From Candidatus Reconcilbacillus cellulovorans (GTDB lineage Bacteria > Bacillota > Bacilli > Paenibacillales > Reconciliibacillaceae): DNA of 64,000 nt. Positions 19,508 to 31,035 of this stretch are shown here, in pieces. The stretch covers positions 1 to 64,000 of the forward strand of contig MOXJ01000002.1 in assembly GCA_002507565.1 (NCBI GenBank). Reading direction: 5' to 3'. The notes under the pieces are model-generated. The model saw nothing but the letters and a program-made list of their open reading frames with translations. It did not search any database and was not told the DNA's origin. Positions within the stretch are counted from its first letter, which is position 1. Every line of letters begins with the position of its first letter. The translations under genes were made by a program, and so were the position numbers.

Positions 19508-19600
19508 ACTTCCGGCGCCGCCGACCGGCGGGTGCTCAGGCGGGCGCTCAGACTGCAGCCCGGCCGGCGCTCGCCCGAGCGGCAGCCCCCAAGCAGACGA

Positions 19601-20050
19601 TCAAATGTCGGGAAACAACATCACGACGACCAGCAAAAAATACGTCGCCGCCGCCAGCCAGGCGAACATGCGCGCACGCCGTTCGACGGAAGCCGCTTGT
19701 CCCTCGTCGCGGTTTTCGGGCGTTGCCTCCGGGGCGTGAACGGCCAGCTCGCGAAGCGGTTTCCCAAGCATTCCGGAAAATGTGAACAGCGCCAACACCA
19801 GAACGATCACTAGAATGATCCAGATCACCGAATAGTTGGCGCCATGCAGCATGTAGCCGCCCGACAACACCGCCGCAACCAGGACGTACTGGCCGACGCG
19901 GTTCAACCGTCCCACCACCTTCGCGACGACGCGCCGGACGGCCTCTTCCGCTTTCGCCCCCGGCAACAAAAACGGCGCGAGCAGATAAAAGCCCATCAGC
20001 ACAGCTGATAATACATGCACGAACAACGCGATCCGATAAGTCAAGTCCAT
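19601..20050 (-). CDS. four-helix membrane protein of unknown function
   Basis: This 149-residue protein has four predicted membrane segments (near residues 5-30, 50-70, 72-95 and 128-147) and a charged loop between the third and fourth. I do not recognise the family; the first helices resemble CopD/DUF2269-like proteins. The ATG at 20050 follows AAAGGAACGAGG. The gene points away from the CRISPR array and its upstream region abuts the leader. Confidence 0.6.
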   Translation of the reverse strand: MDLTYRIALFVHVLSAVLMGFYLLAPFLLPGAKAEEAVRRVVAKVVGRLNRVGQYVLVAAVLSGGYMLHGANYSVIWIILVIVLVLALFTFSGMLGKPLRELAVHAPEATPENRDEGQAASVERRARMFAWLAAATYFLLVVVMLFPDI

Positions 20051-20343
20051 GCTTGCCTCGTTCCTTTCCGCACACGGGTCAAGATCAGTATACAGGATCA
20101 AGCACGGAAAAAACAAACCAAACGTTGCGGAAAAGGCCTCAGCGCACGGCGATTTTGTCGTCGACCTCCGATCGAGCAAAAACCCCCGGGGATCGACGAC
20201 AGCAAGAAAAGTGAAGAAAAAATGAGATTGGGGAAGTTTATCGAGGATGTAAGCGTTTTTTTGGCGATCGATATTATTGCGAAAAAGGCAGCAGGATTTT
20301 GGGCGAAGATGTCGAAATGTCAAATAGGGAAGCGGTGTTTTGG
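20051..20343 (+). promoter_or_regulatory. probable CRISPR leader
   Basis: These 293 bp separate the membrane-protein start from the first repeat and hold no convincing gene. The last 140 bp are A/T-richer and purine-rich (GAAAAGTGAAGAAAAAATGAG), as leaders often are. A TATTAT at about 20270 might be a -10 element. The placement follows from repeat orientation: the ATTGAAAC end, which becomes the crRNA 5' tag, is the right-hand end. No cas gene is present to support it. Confidence 0.55.
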
Positions 20344-23300
20344 GTTGGGATCGTACCTTGAAGGGATTGAAACCTTGGAATCGTAAAGCACTATTTACTT
20401 TTTTTGGATCCGTTGGGATCGTACCTTGAAGGGATTGAAACTGAGCAAAAATCCGCTATGAATTTCCGCTGAGTCAATTGTTGGGATCGTACCTTGAAGG
20501 GATTGAAACTCAAAGCGCGAGACTCTCTTCCTGTATTTTGTGCCCCGTTGGGATCGTACCTTGAAGGGATTGAAACTGGAAATACGTGCCTATAGTGGTA
20601 ATTCTGTTCGTGAGTTGGGATCGTACCTTGAAGGGATTGAAACTCGATCAAGTCGACGGCATACCTGTGGTGTCGACGTCAGTTGGGATCGTACCTTGAA
20701 GGGATTGAAACGTTTCTATGCTGGTGTCGTTTATTCTGGGCATTTTTGGGTTGGGATCGTACCTTGAAGGGATTGAAACTCTATAAGCGATGGGGCTTCG
20801 AACACGCCTCGAACAACGTTGGGATCGTACCTTGAAGGGATTGAAACACATAAACACGTCGACCGACTGCGCAGGAACGTCGGGTTGGGATCGTACCTTG
20901 AAGGGATTGAAACATTGTTTCGGGGAGATCCAAGCATTCCTCCTTTGTGTTGGGATCGTACCTTGAAGGGATTGAAACTCAAACACCTTTCATGCAAAAA
21001 ATCGCACTAACAGAGTTGGGATCGTACCTTGAAGGGATTGAAACTCAAATGAAGAAGAAAAGAGTAAGGTTTATTTTTATGCGTTGGGATCGTACCTTGA
21101 AGGGATTGAAACCCGAACACATCTTCGATTACTGATACATCGCCCGTAGTTGGGATCGTACCTTGAAGGGATTGAAACTGGGATCGTGATAATCGGATTG
21201 ATGAAGTGAGGGTTTCGTTGGGATCGTACCTTGAAGGGATTGAAACTTTGATCTTGGGCAAATAGACTCGGCGGAAATTCAGTTGGGATCGTACCTTGAA
21301 GGGATTGAAACATCCGCCGCGGTGAAATGGCGCCTTTTGTCGGCATGGGTTGGGATCGTACCTTGAAGGGATTGAAACTTTTTTGATGAATTCTGTAATC
21401 ATATTAGCAAATTGTGTTGGGATCGTACCTTGAAGGGATTGAAACATCTTTTGAGACTCATCTGCGATAACTATTTGTGGGCCCCAGTTGGGATCGTACC
21501 TTGAAGGGATTGAAACTCAAATGTCGGATCCACCACAACGGGTGGAAGTTTTGGTTGGGATCGTACCTTGAAGGGATTGAAACTGGCCAGACCCTGTGGA
21601 GATATTAAGGGAGGCTTGGCTCCAGTTGGGATCGTACCTTGAAGGGATTGAAACTTCGTTACTTTAGGGACGACGTCTATATGGCTGGTAGAGTTGGGAT
21701 CGTACCTTGAAGGGATTGAAACACTTTCTCCGAGGGTGTTGATAGTTTTCGTCTTAGGGTGTTGGGATCGTACCTTGAAGGGATTGAAACTAGACCATCT
21801 TCAAAAAACATAGAGACTTTTATAGATGGTTGGGATCGTACCTTGAAGGGATTGAAACGTACATATTTCCCAGATCGTCGTCCGCCTCGCGGTCGTTGGG
21901 ATCGTACCTTGAAGGGATTGAAACTGGGAACGACGGCAACGTCATCCGTCGTTATCCTCCGGTTGGGATCGTACCTTGAAGGGATTGAAACCGCAAATGC
22001 GAAAAACAAGAACCGTAACAGACGCGACCGGTTGGGATCGTACCTTGAAGGGATTGAAACTACCACCATCCACCTTCTTCAGGGCCACCATATTCACGTT
22101 GGGATCGTACCTTGAAGGGATTGAAACTTTGCCTCCTCTCTTTTTGTATTCTTCCTGCAATTCGTTGGGATCGTACCTTGAAGGGATTGAAACCATTTTC
22201 GAACTTCCAACGAAACCAAAGTGTACTTTGTTGGGATCGTACCTTGAAGGGATTGAAACGAATCAAATCAACACAGAAACATCCTGCGTTGATTTGATGT
22301 TGGGATCGTACCTTGAAGGGATTGAAACCCTTTCCCATATTTTTCAAAACGTCGAGAGAACGAGGTTGGGATCGTACCTTGAAGGGATTGAAACAAGACC
22401 GTTTTCAAAAAACAGTGAAACCTTTTTTGTAGGTTGGGATCGTACCTTGAAGGGATTGAAACTTGTTTATGACGATGCCGGTAACGTCGTCAGACGTGTT
22501 GGGATCGTACCTTGAAGGGATTGAAACCCATACTGACAAAGGGTTGGAACTCGCCGCGCTGGAGTTGGGATCGTACCTTGAAGGGATTGAAACTCAAGTG
22601 GCAAGAAGTCGATTCTTGGAATTGCAGGAAGTTGGGATCGTACCTTGAAGGGATTGAAACGCGTCTTCGGTTCAAGAATCTTTACTCTAAAAAATCCGGT
22701 TGGGATCGTACCTTGAAGGGATTGAAACCCATGCTGACAAAAGGAGCACATTCGCCGCGGCGAAGTTGGGATCGTACCTTGAAGGGATTGAAACTTGTGC
22801 CGGCAATGCCATGCGGCCAAACACGGCGGCGTTGGGATCGTACCTTGAAGGGATTGAAACCAGCTTCCCTAACCCACTCGTCCCGTTCAAGGGGGTTGGG
22901 ATCGTACCTTGAAGGGATTGAAACGGAGTTGGGATCGCTTCTGATCCATTGATTATAAACGAGTTGGGATCGTACCTTGAAGGGATTGAAACTTGGCCGC
23001 AGCCTGCGCGGCTAACGAAGAGACGATAGTTGGGATCGTACCTTGAAGGGATTGAAACGCCCCCAGTCGGCATAGCAACGATTTGCCATGCCAAGTTGGG
23101 ATCGTACCTTGAAGGGATTGAAACCGGCATAAAGAGGGTCGCTGGGCCGGCCAGCCTCTCGTCGTTGGGATCGTACCTTGAAGGGATTGAAACGCATTTG
23201 ATCAAGGATTTTTTGGAAAAAATCCATTTCGTTGGGATCGTACCTTGAAGGGATTGAAACTATTTCTTCATCCTGCAATCCATTAAATAAGCCCGGTTGG

Positions 23301-26300
23301 GATCGTACCTTGAAGGGATTGAAACGATGACATCCAGGAAAACCGGAATCCGTGGCCACAGGGTTGGGATCGTACCTTGAAGGGATTGAAACAAAAATCG
23401 TCGGAAGTGGTTAAATCTTCTTGAAAAACTCGTTGGGATCGTACCTTGAAGGGATTGAAACTCTGAAAAAGGGATTTTATCGTACTCGATTTCGTTCTGG
23501 TTGGGATCGTACCTTGAAGGGATTGAAACTCGCAGAGCCCGATAAGCCCGGTAAGCGCAAAAGTGTTGGGATCGTACCTTGAAGGGATTGAAACATGGCG
23601 CCGCGTCATGGCCGGACGGCGTTACGTCGGGTTGGGATCGTACCTTGAAGGGATTGAAACCACACCAAGTGCCCGCGCATAGGCGAACAAATGATCGTGT
23701 TGGGATCGTACCTTGAAGGGATTGAAACTGGGTTGGTCGTGGTCACCGCGCGTGCGACTGTGACGTTGGGATCGTACCTTGAAGGGATTGAAACACACCG
23801 GCGCGGACGGCGGCTCCGGCGCAGGCGCAGGTTGGGATCGTACCTTGAAGGGATTGAAACGTTTTTCAGCCGCGGCCAGCGGATCACTTCCGATGAGTTG
23901 GGATCGTACCTTGAAGGGATTGAAACAAAAGATGGCGACGTATCGTTACGACGAAATCACGATGGTTGGGATCGTACCTTGAAGGGATTGAAACAAGCTG
24001 AAATCGAGGCGCTGCAAAAGGAAATCGAGCGGTTGGGATCGTACCTTGAAGGGATTGAAACCGATGCGGGCGACGTCCGCCTGGTGCGGCGTCGCCCGGC
24101 GTTGGGATCGTACCTTGAAGGGATTGAAACTGTCGATTTTGGTTTTGGGCGTGACTATCGTTTTGGGTGTTGGGATCGTACCTTGAAGGGATTGAAACGT
24201 CCAAAAAATGGTGACTCCACTGATTAATACAAAGTTGGGATCGTACCTTGAAGGGATTGAAACCTGCTTGTTTCTATTTTCTAATTTTTAGAAAACACAG
24301 TTGGGATCGTACCTTGAAGGGATTGAAACGGTTTCAGAGTGGTCTAAGCATTATGATTCTTGGATTGGTTGGGATCGTACCTTGAAGGGATTGAAACATA
24401 ACTGGTTTGTTTTCTTCGGTTTCTTCGCTTGGTACGTTGGGATCGTACCTTGAAGGGATTGAAACACCTTCCGCGCCCCTTTCGCAGGGGCGCGGTCTAA
24501 AACGTTGGGATCGTACCTTGAAGGGATTGAAACCGGCGGCCTTTGGGCGTGGGTCGCCGACGATGGACGGATGTTGGGATCGTACCTTGAAGGGATTGAA
24601 ACTTTCCAAATTGCGCTTGCCGAACAAACGGCGGCGTTGTTGGGATCGTACCTTGAAGGGATTGAAACAATTAATTTGGTACGAATTTGCGTCTTCTTGA
24701 AATTCTCGTTGGGATCGTACCTTGAAGGGATTGAAACATTCGACAAGATGCCGGAACAATGACTCGTAATTCGGAGTTGGGATCGTACCTTGAAGGGATT
24801 GAAACTGCAAAGTGCTACGCAAGGCAAAGTCGGCGCAACAGGGTTGGGATCGTACCTTGAAGGGATTGAAACAAATCGCTCGGCACGTCGCCGAGCGGGA
24901 AAAACATATGTTGGGATCGTACCTTGAAGGGATTGAAACACCGATCCATCTGCAGCCTTCAGCGGATGAGCTTCAGGTTGGGATCGTACCTTGAAGGGAT
25001 TGAAACGGTAGTCTTATTACTGGTCTTTTTAGTTCTGTTTCGTTGGGATCGTACCTTGAAGGGATTGAAACCCGGAGGCGGAATAGAAATATCCGGCAAA
25101 AATTTAAAGTTGGGATCGTACCTTGAAGGGATTGAAACATAACAGAACGACGTATTGAAAAGGTAGCTGCACAACCGTTGGGATCGTACCTTGAAGGGAT
25201 TGAAACTTTTTTCTTTTTTGTAATGCCTAAAATTTCCTTCTTGTTGGGATCGTACCTTGAAGGGATTGAAACATCGAAATTTTTAACAAAATTTTGGATT
25301 TGGACATGAGTTGGGATCGTACCTTGAAGGGATTGAAACGCAATAAATTCCTCTGGACGCATGTTGATCACTTCGTCGTTGGGATCGTACCTTGAAGGGA
25401 TTGAAACCCAGAACTCGTGCAAGCGTCGTCGATGCTGAGTGCCGTGTTGGGATCGTACCTTGAAGGGATTGAAACCGCGCATGATTCGATAGGCAATGGC
25501 CAGCGCCTGGGTTGGGATCGTACCTTGAAGGGATTGAAACAACCGTTCCAGATCGTTTGAGCGGTAAATGCGATTGCGTGTTGGGATCGTACCTTGAAGG
25601 GATTGAAACCGGCGCCACGCGCAACCGAGTCAGGGGCGGGTATGGGGTTGGGATCGTACCTTGAAGGGATTGAAACGGGTTTGGCGATGGGGCCGATCGG
25701 GTGGGTAATTACGGGGTTGGGATCGTACCTTGAAGGGATTGAAACTCGTACCGGCGGCCAGTTGGCCTGTTTATACGCTTGAGGTTGGGATCGTACCTTG
25801 AAGGGATTGAAACCTAGTTCAGTCATTGAGTGGCTCGAACAGTATGGGGGTTGGGATCGTACCTTGAAGGGATTGAAACTCAACCCTTCCATAAGAGTAT
25901 ACCCCTTAGCCAGACGGTTGGGATCGTACCTTGAAGGGATTGAAACGACTTGCTGACCCGGCTCTTGATTTGACCGTTGAGAGGTTGGGATCGTACCTTG
26001 AAGGGATTGAAACAGCGCGAATCCGGCCGCTAAATCCGAACGATGACCGGCGGTTGGGATCGTACCTTGAAGGGATTGAAACCGCTTGGCAGGCTTATCG
26101 CGCATTGAGGCGAGGGCGGGTTGGGATCGTACCTTGAAGGGATTGAAACAGGGTACGGTGGTAGGTGTAATGGAGCGTCGCGGTTCGCTTGGTTGGGATC
26201 GTACCTTGAAGGGATTGAAACGCGGCCGGATCCGCGCCCAGGTCGCCGGTCATCGTTCGGGTTGGGATCGTACCTTGAAGGGATTGAAACAGCGATACGG

Positions 26301-29300
26301 CGTATCAAACGTCACGGCGGTTCCTCCGGGGTTGGGATCGTACCTTGAAGGGATTGAAACGTGTGTGATCCGGGGGCTTGGGCGCGTATCCCGCAGCGTG
26401 TTGGGATCGTACCTTGAAGGGATTGAAACTCGTTTTTCGCCGGTTTGCTATACTAGTCTAAAAGGTTGGGATCGTACCTTGAAGGGATTGAAACTTTTGC
26501 ATCTTTCTCTTGATGCCGCCACCGGCGACGGTTGGGATCGTACCTTGAAGGGATTGAAACTTCTTTCCCGCCGCCGTCCTTTCGCCGGACGGCGGCGAGG
26601 TTGGGATCGTACCTTGAAGGGATTGAAACGGTTTTCCGGATCGCTCGGCGGTCCGGGAAGCCTTGGTTGGGATCGTACCTTGAAGGGATTGAAACGACCA
26701 TGCAAATAGCGCATCCATGCCGCCGTCAACGAGGTTGGGATCGTACCTTGAAGGGATTGAAACTGGGAATGTTGGCAAAGACGACGGCGCTTCCGCGGAC
26801 GGTTGGGATCGTACCTTGAAGGGATTGAAACCCGCGCCAGTACCTCATTAAACGCCGCCGTTTGTTCGTTGGGATCGTACCTTGAAGGGATTGAAACACG
26901 AAATTATCAAAGCTTTCGTCTTCTAGTCTTGTTGTTGGGATCGTACCTTGAAGGGATTGAAACATAAAATTTCCCAGTTTTTGCGGAAGGGGTGGACGGC
27001 ATGTTGGGATCGTACCTTGAAGGGATTGAAACGCGCTTGTTTCAACGGTTTACCAGCCCGTATTTCCGTTGGGATCGTACCTTGAAGGGATTGAAACGTT
27101 GGGATCGTGTCGTCTCGATCCCGACAAATCCGACGCGGTTGGGATCGTACCTTGAAGGGATTGAAACTTGTATGAGTCTTTTTCCACCAAAATATAACCT
27201 TCGTGTTGGGATCGTACCTTGAAGGGATTGAAACCTATTTTACCCATTTTTAAATCCTCCTTTCGGTCTGTGTTGGGATCGTACCTTGAAGGGATTGAAA
27301 CGGTCAAATTGACTCAGCGGAAATTCACAGTGGATTTTTGGTTGGGATCGTACCTTGAAGGGATTGAAACTTCCAAATTGTATTTTTTCCGCAGTTCCTT
27401 AAAGCGGGGTTGGGATCGTACCTTGAAGGGATTGAAACGGACAATACCGCGACGCGGTGTGCTACCTGGTTATCGTTGGGATCGTACCTTGAAGGGATTG
27501 AAACGAAGGATACCATACCGTTCGGGTGTGGTATCCGACGGTTGGGATCGTACCTTGAAGGGATTGAAACTTGCCCTGCTTCGCCAACGCGGATTCGCCA
27601 AACGACGTTGGGATCGTACCTTGAAGGGATTGAAACAAGAAAATGGAAGAGAAACCGAAGAACGAGTCGAAATGGTTGGGATCGTACCTTGAAGGGATTG
27701 AAACGCGAAGTCATTAATACCATCTAAAAGGAGTGATGCGGTTGGGATCGTACCTTGAAGGGATTGAAACGTCCACCCGGCGCCTTCGGGTCCGGCGATA
27801 TGATCGGTTGGGATCGTACCTTGAAGGGATTGAAACCGGAATGAGGCCATTTCAATCCCTCCAAACATATGTGTTGGGATCGTACCTTGAAGGGATTGAA
27901 ACTTTATTTTTGCGCTGCAAACGCGATTTTTCGTCGAAAGGTTGGGATCGTACCTTGAAGGGATTGAAACATTTTTTAAAAACGATTTTTTCTTCAAAAC
28001 CATCCTCGTTGGGATCGTACCTTGAAGGGATTGAAACACGGAATTTTGGATTCGTTTTTCCACTTTTGACATGAGGTTGGGATCGTACCTTGAAGGGATT
28101 GAAACAGTCAAAACGCCCCACCTTCACCTCAGCGGGGCGCGCGTTGGGATCGTACCTTGAAGGGATTGAAACTTCCGTACACCTCCAGGCGGGTCAAGTT
28201 CATCTACCGTTGGGATCGTACCTTGAAGGGATTGAAACCTGGTTGGTCGCCATCGGATTCGGTGACCGGACTGAGTTGGGATCGTACCTTGAAGGGATTG
28301 AAACTCTGGTTTTGTTTTGGTAGTTTTTGTCTTCCGTCTTTGTTGGGATCGTACCTTGAAGGGATTGAAACACGATGATTGCTAGATTTATCCCGGGGCT
28401 GCGAGTGCGGGTTGGGATCGTACCTTGAAGGGATTGAAACTGTAGATGATGTTCCTCGAATTGTGATCCGGAATCTGTTGGGATCGTACCTTGAAGGGAT
28501 TGAAACTACGGTATGGAATAACCTGTACAATATGACGTGGAATCAGGTTGGGATCGTACCTTGAAGGGATTGAAACCTGTTGTGTTCTTTGCGCTTCCGC
28601 TTGCGCTTCGGCGTTGGGATCGTACCTTGAAGGGATTGAAACTCAGCCAGGCTCACAGGAAGGAAGGTGACGTAAAATGGTTGGGATCGTACCTTGAAGG
28701 GATTGAAACGGGAGGCGTGGTGGTCAATCGAAAATGCCCGTCTCGTTGGGATCGTACCTTGAAGGGATTGAAACCTGAACGTCGAAGAAGTCGCGCGAAA
28801 AGACGCGCCGGGGTTGGGATCGTACCTTGAAGGGATTGAAACTTCGATCGCTGGGATTTTCGGCTCGCGAATTTCTATGTTGGGATCGTACCTTGAAGGG
28901 ATTGAAACATCCTTTCAGCTCCGGCAGGTTCATGGCGCTTTCGAGTTGGGATCGTACCTTGAAGGGATTGAAACTTCTGATTCCAACTATTTCTATTCCT
29001 TCAACTTCCGCGTTGGGATCGTACCTTGAAGGGATTGAAACTAAAGTTAAACGGTGCAAAATCGTTCGGCTCAAACGGTTGGGATCGTACCTTGAAGGGA
29101 TTGAAACCCGGTTGGTCGCCGTCGGATTCGGTGACCGGACTAATGGGTTGGGATCGTACCTTGAAGGGATTGAAACCCGCAACACGGTCGCGTATTCGGC
29201 GTAGCGCTCCTGTGTTGGGATCGTACCTTGAAGGGATTGAAACCCCATTCTTCCCAAGAATACCTCTGGAGGATTCGGGTTGGGATCGTACCTTGAAGGG

Positions 29301-30597
29301 ATTGAAACAAAGCCTTGGTCTCCGGTTTACGGCTTTCAAACACTGTGTTGGGATCGTACCTTGAAGGGATTGAAACATTTGTTGCGCTGCGTAAAACTCA
29401 CGTCCACGCAACGGCTCGTTGGGATCGTACCTTGAAGGGATTGAAACGACTCGAAGGAGGTGATCCACAATGAAACTTACAATCGTTGGGATCGTACCTT
29501 GAAGGGATTGAAACAAAGTCACGCCGGAAGGCGGCGTGACGCTGGCGCATCGTTGGGATCGTACCTTGAAGGGATTGAAACCGATTATCAACCGCCGGAG
29601 TTAGAACATTACTGGCGAGTTGGGATCGTACCTTGAAGGGATTGAAACCGTACAAATGATCGGATGCAACCCAACCGGAAGCGCGCGTTGGGATCGTACC
29701 TTGAAGGGATTGAAACGGAAGTTCGTATCCTAGTTCGCGGATGTAGGCAAGATGGTTGGGATCGTACCTTGAAGGGATTGAAACTGCGGCTTCCCGCGAC
29801 CGGCCGAATGCGGCCGGTTTCGTGTTGGGATCGTACCTTGAAGGGATTGAAACATGTATCAGGAAGAATCCCCTTCAAGGAATCGGACGTCTAGTTGGGA
29901 TCGTACCTTGAAGGGATTGAAACACAATTTTTTCAATTCCGGTGATAATAACAATTCTTTGGTTGGGATCGTACCTTGAAGGGATTGAAACAAGGATTTG
30001 AAATCTGCTTAGGTTAGCAGGAAATCGGTTGGGATCGTACCTTGAAGGGATTGAAACAAGCGATAATCAAATCGCCATTCTCGTCAAACATCAATGTTGG
30101 GATCGTACCTTGAAGGGATTGAAACCCCGGCCGCCACCACGCCCGTGATGTAGTCCAACACGACAGTTGGGATCGTACCTTGAAGGGATTGAAACCAAAT
30201 TTTGCGTGTGTTTGCGCGAACGCATGTTTGCTGTTGGGATCGTACCTTGAAGGGATTGAAACCGCTTAGAAAAAAGTTAGTTCGTAGTAAATATGAAGAG
30301 TTGGGATCGTACCTTGAAGGGATTGAAACGCGGCAAAAAGCCTATGAGTAAAAGTAATGGACCGGGTTGGGATCGTACCTTGAAGGGATTGAAACCCGTA
30401 CCGTTCCATGGCGTTCTTCCAGATGGTCACCTTGGTTGGGATCGTACCTTGAAGGGATTGAAACATGGTATTACGCCAATGAACCACTGGAATTGGACGA
30501 CGTTGGGATCGTACCTTGAAGGGATTGAAACTTGTTCGGCAGGGGCTCGCCGTCCCGATCCGCGCCTGTTGGGATCGTACCTTGAAGGGATTGAAAC
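20344..30597 (+). CRISPR. CRISPR array, 153 repeats and 152 spacers
   Basis: A 30-bp repeat beginning GTTGGGATCG and ending GGGATTGAAAC occurs 153 times between 20344 and 30597. I counted the copies by position and saw no variant copy, including the first and last. Spacers number 152 and are mostly 35-40 bp; the mean period is about 67 bp. The 3' ATTGAAAC matches the 8-nt crRNA tag of type I-A/I-B and type III systems, so transcription should run rightward with the newest spacers at the left. All open frames across this region encode translated repeats (for example GSYLEGIET, IPSRYDPN) and are not genes. No cas gene lies in the 64-kb window. Confidence 0.99.
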
Positions 30598-30687
30598 TCC
30601 TTCCTCACCATCTAGTAAATGCACGAAACGGATTATGGGTTTGATACAAGAAATCAAGAAATTTAGAATATACTCTGAGATCGAGAG

Positions 30688-30870
30688 ATGATGATGATAC
30701 CGGAGCGGTTTCGAGAAAGGTTGGACAGAGCGCGGGAAAACGCAAAAAAGGGAATCATTTACGATTCCGATCTTGTTAAAGGCTTGTTACTTGCTTATGC
30801 GTTAACAGACGAAGAAGCAGAACAAATCCGAAAAGAACTTGAAGCAGCAAGCATCAAATTGCCCGATTAA
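30688..30870 (+). CDS. small hypothetical protein next to the array
   Basis: This 60-residue acidic, helical protein (RERLDRARENAKKG near the start, TDEEAEQIRKELEAA near the end) begins at a run of ATG codons 90 bp after the last repeat. The upstream GAGAG is a weak ribosome binding site. No family is recognised. Codon use looks coding, but the short length keeps confidence low. Confidence 0.45.
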   Translation: MMMIPERFRERLDRARENAKKGIIYDSDLVKGLLLAYALTDEEAEQIRKELEAASIKLPD

Positions 30871-31035
30871 TCTAATTCTCCCTCCCCATTTCATCCGCCT
30901 CACCTGTCTTCAAGAATCGGAGTATAAAATAATGTTGTCGCATCCATCACGCACGTCACTCTTTCCGGCGAAAAACAGCACGACAGATATGGCCCAATCA
31001 TCAGCAGTATCAACGCAGCATCTTCCGTACAGGGA

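Noticed and set aside
21179-21216. Spacer 13 begins with TGGGATCGT, also found in the repeat
   Set aside because: A 9-base match is expected about once in an array of this size by chance.
25273-28075. Spacers 74 and 115 as another related pair (shared ATCCAAAATT and end)
   Set aside because: The shared words are offset and AT-rich; alignment outside them fails.
30634-30663. A possible degenerate terminal repeat one spacer length (36 bp) after the last repeat
   Set aside because: Only 13 of 30 bases match; the phase fits but the similarity is near chance, and the area may be coding.
20388-30691. Many open frames of 60-245 residues across the array on both strands
   Set aside because: They are translations of the 30-bp repeat (GSYLEGIET, DRTLKGLK, IPSRYDPN, NPFKVRSQ) joined by spacers, not proteins.
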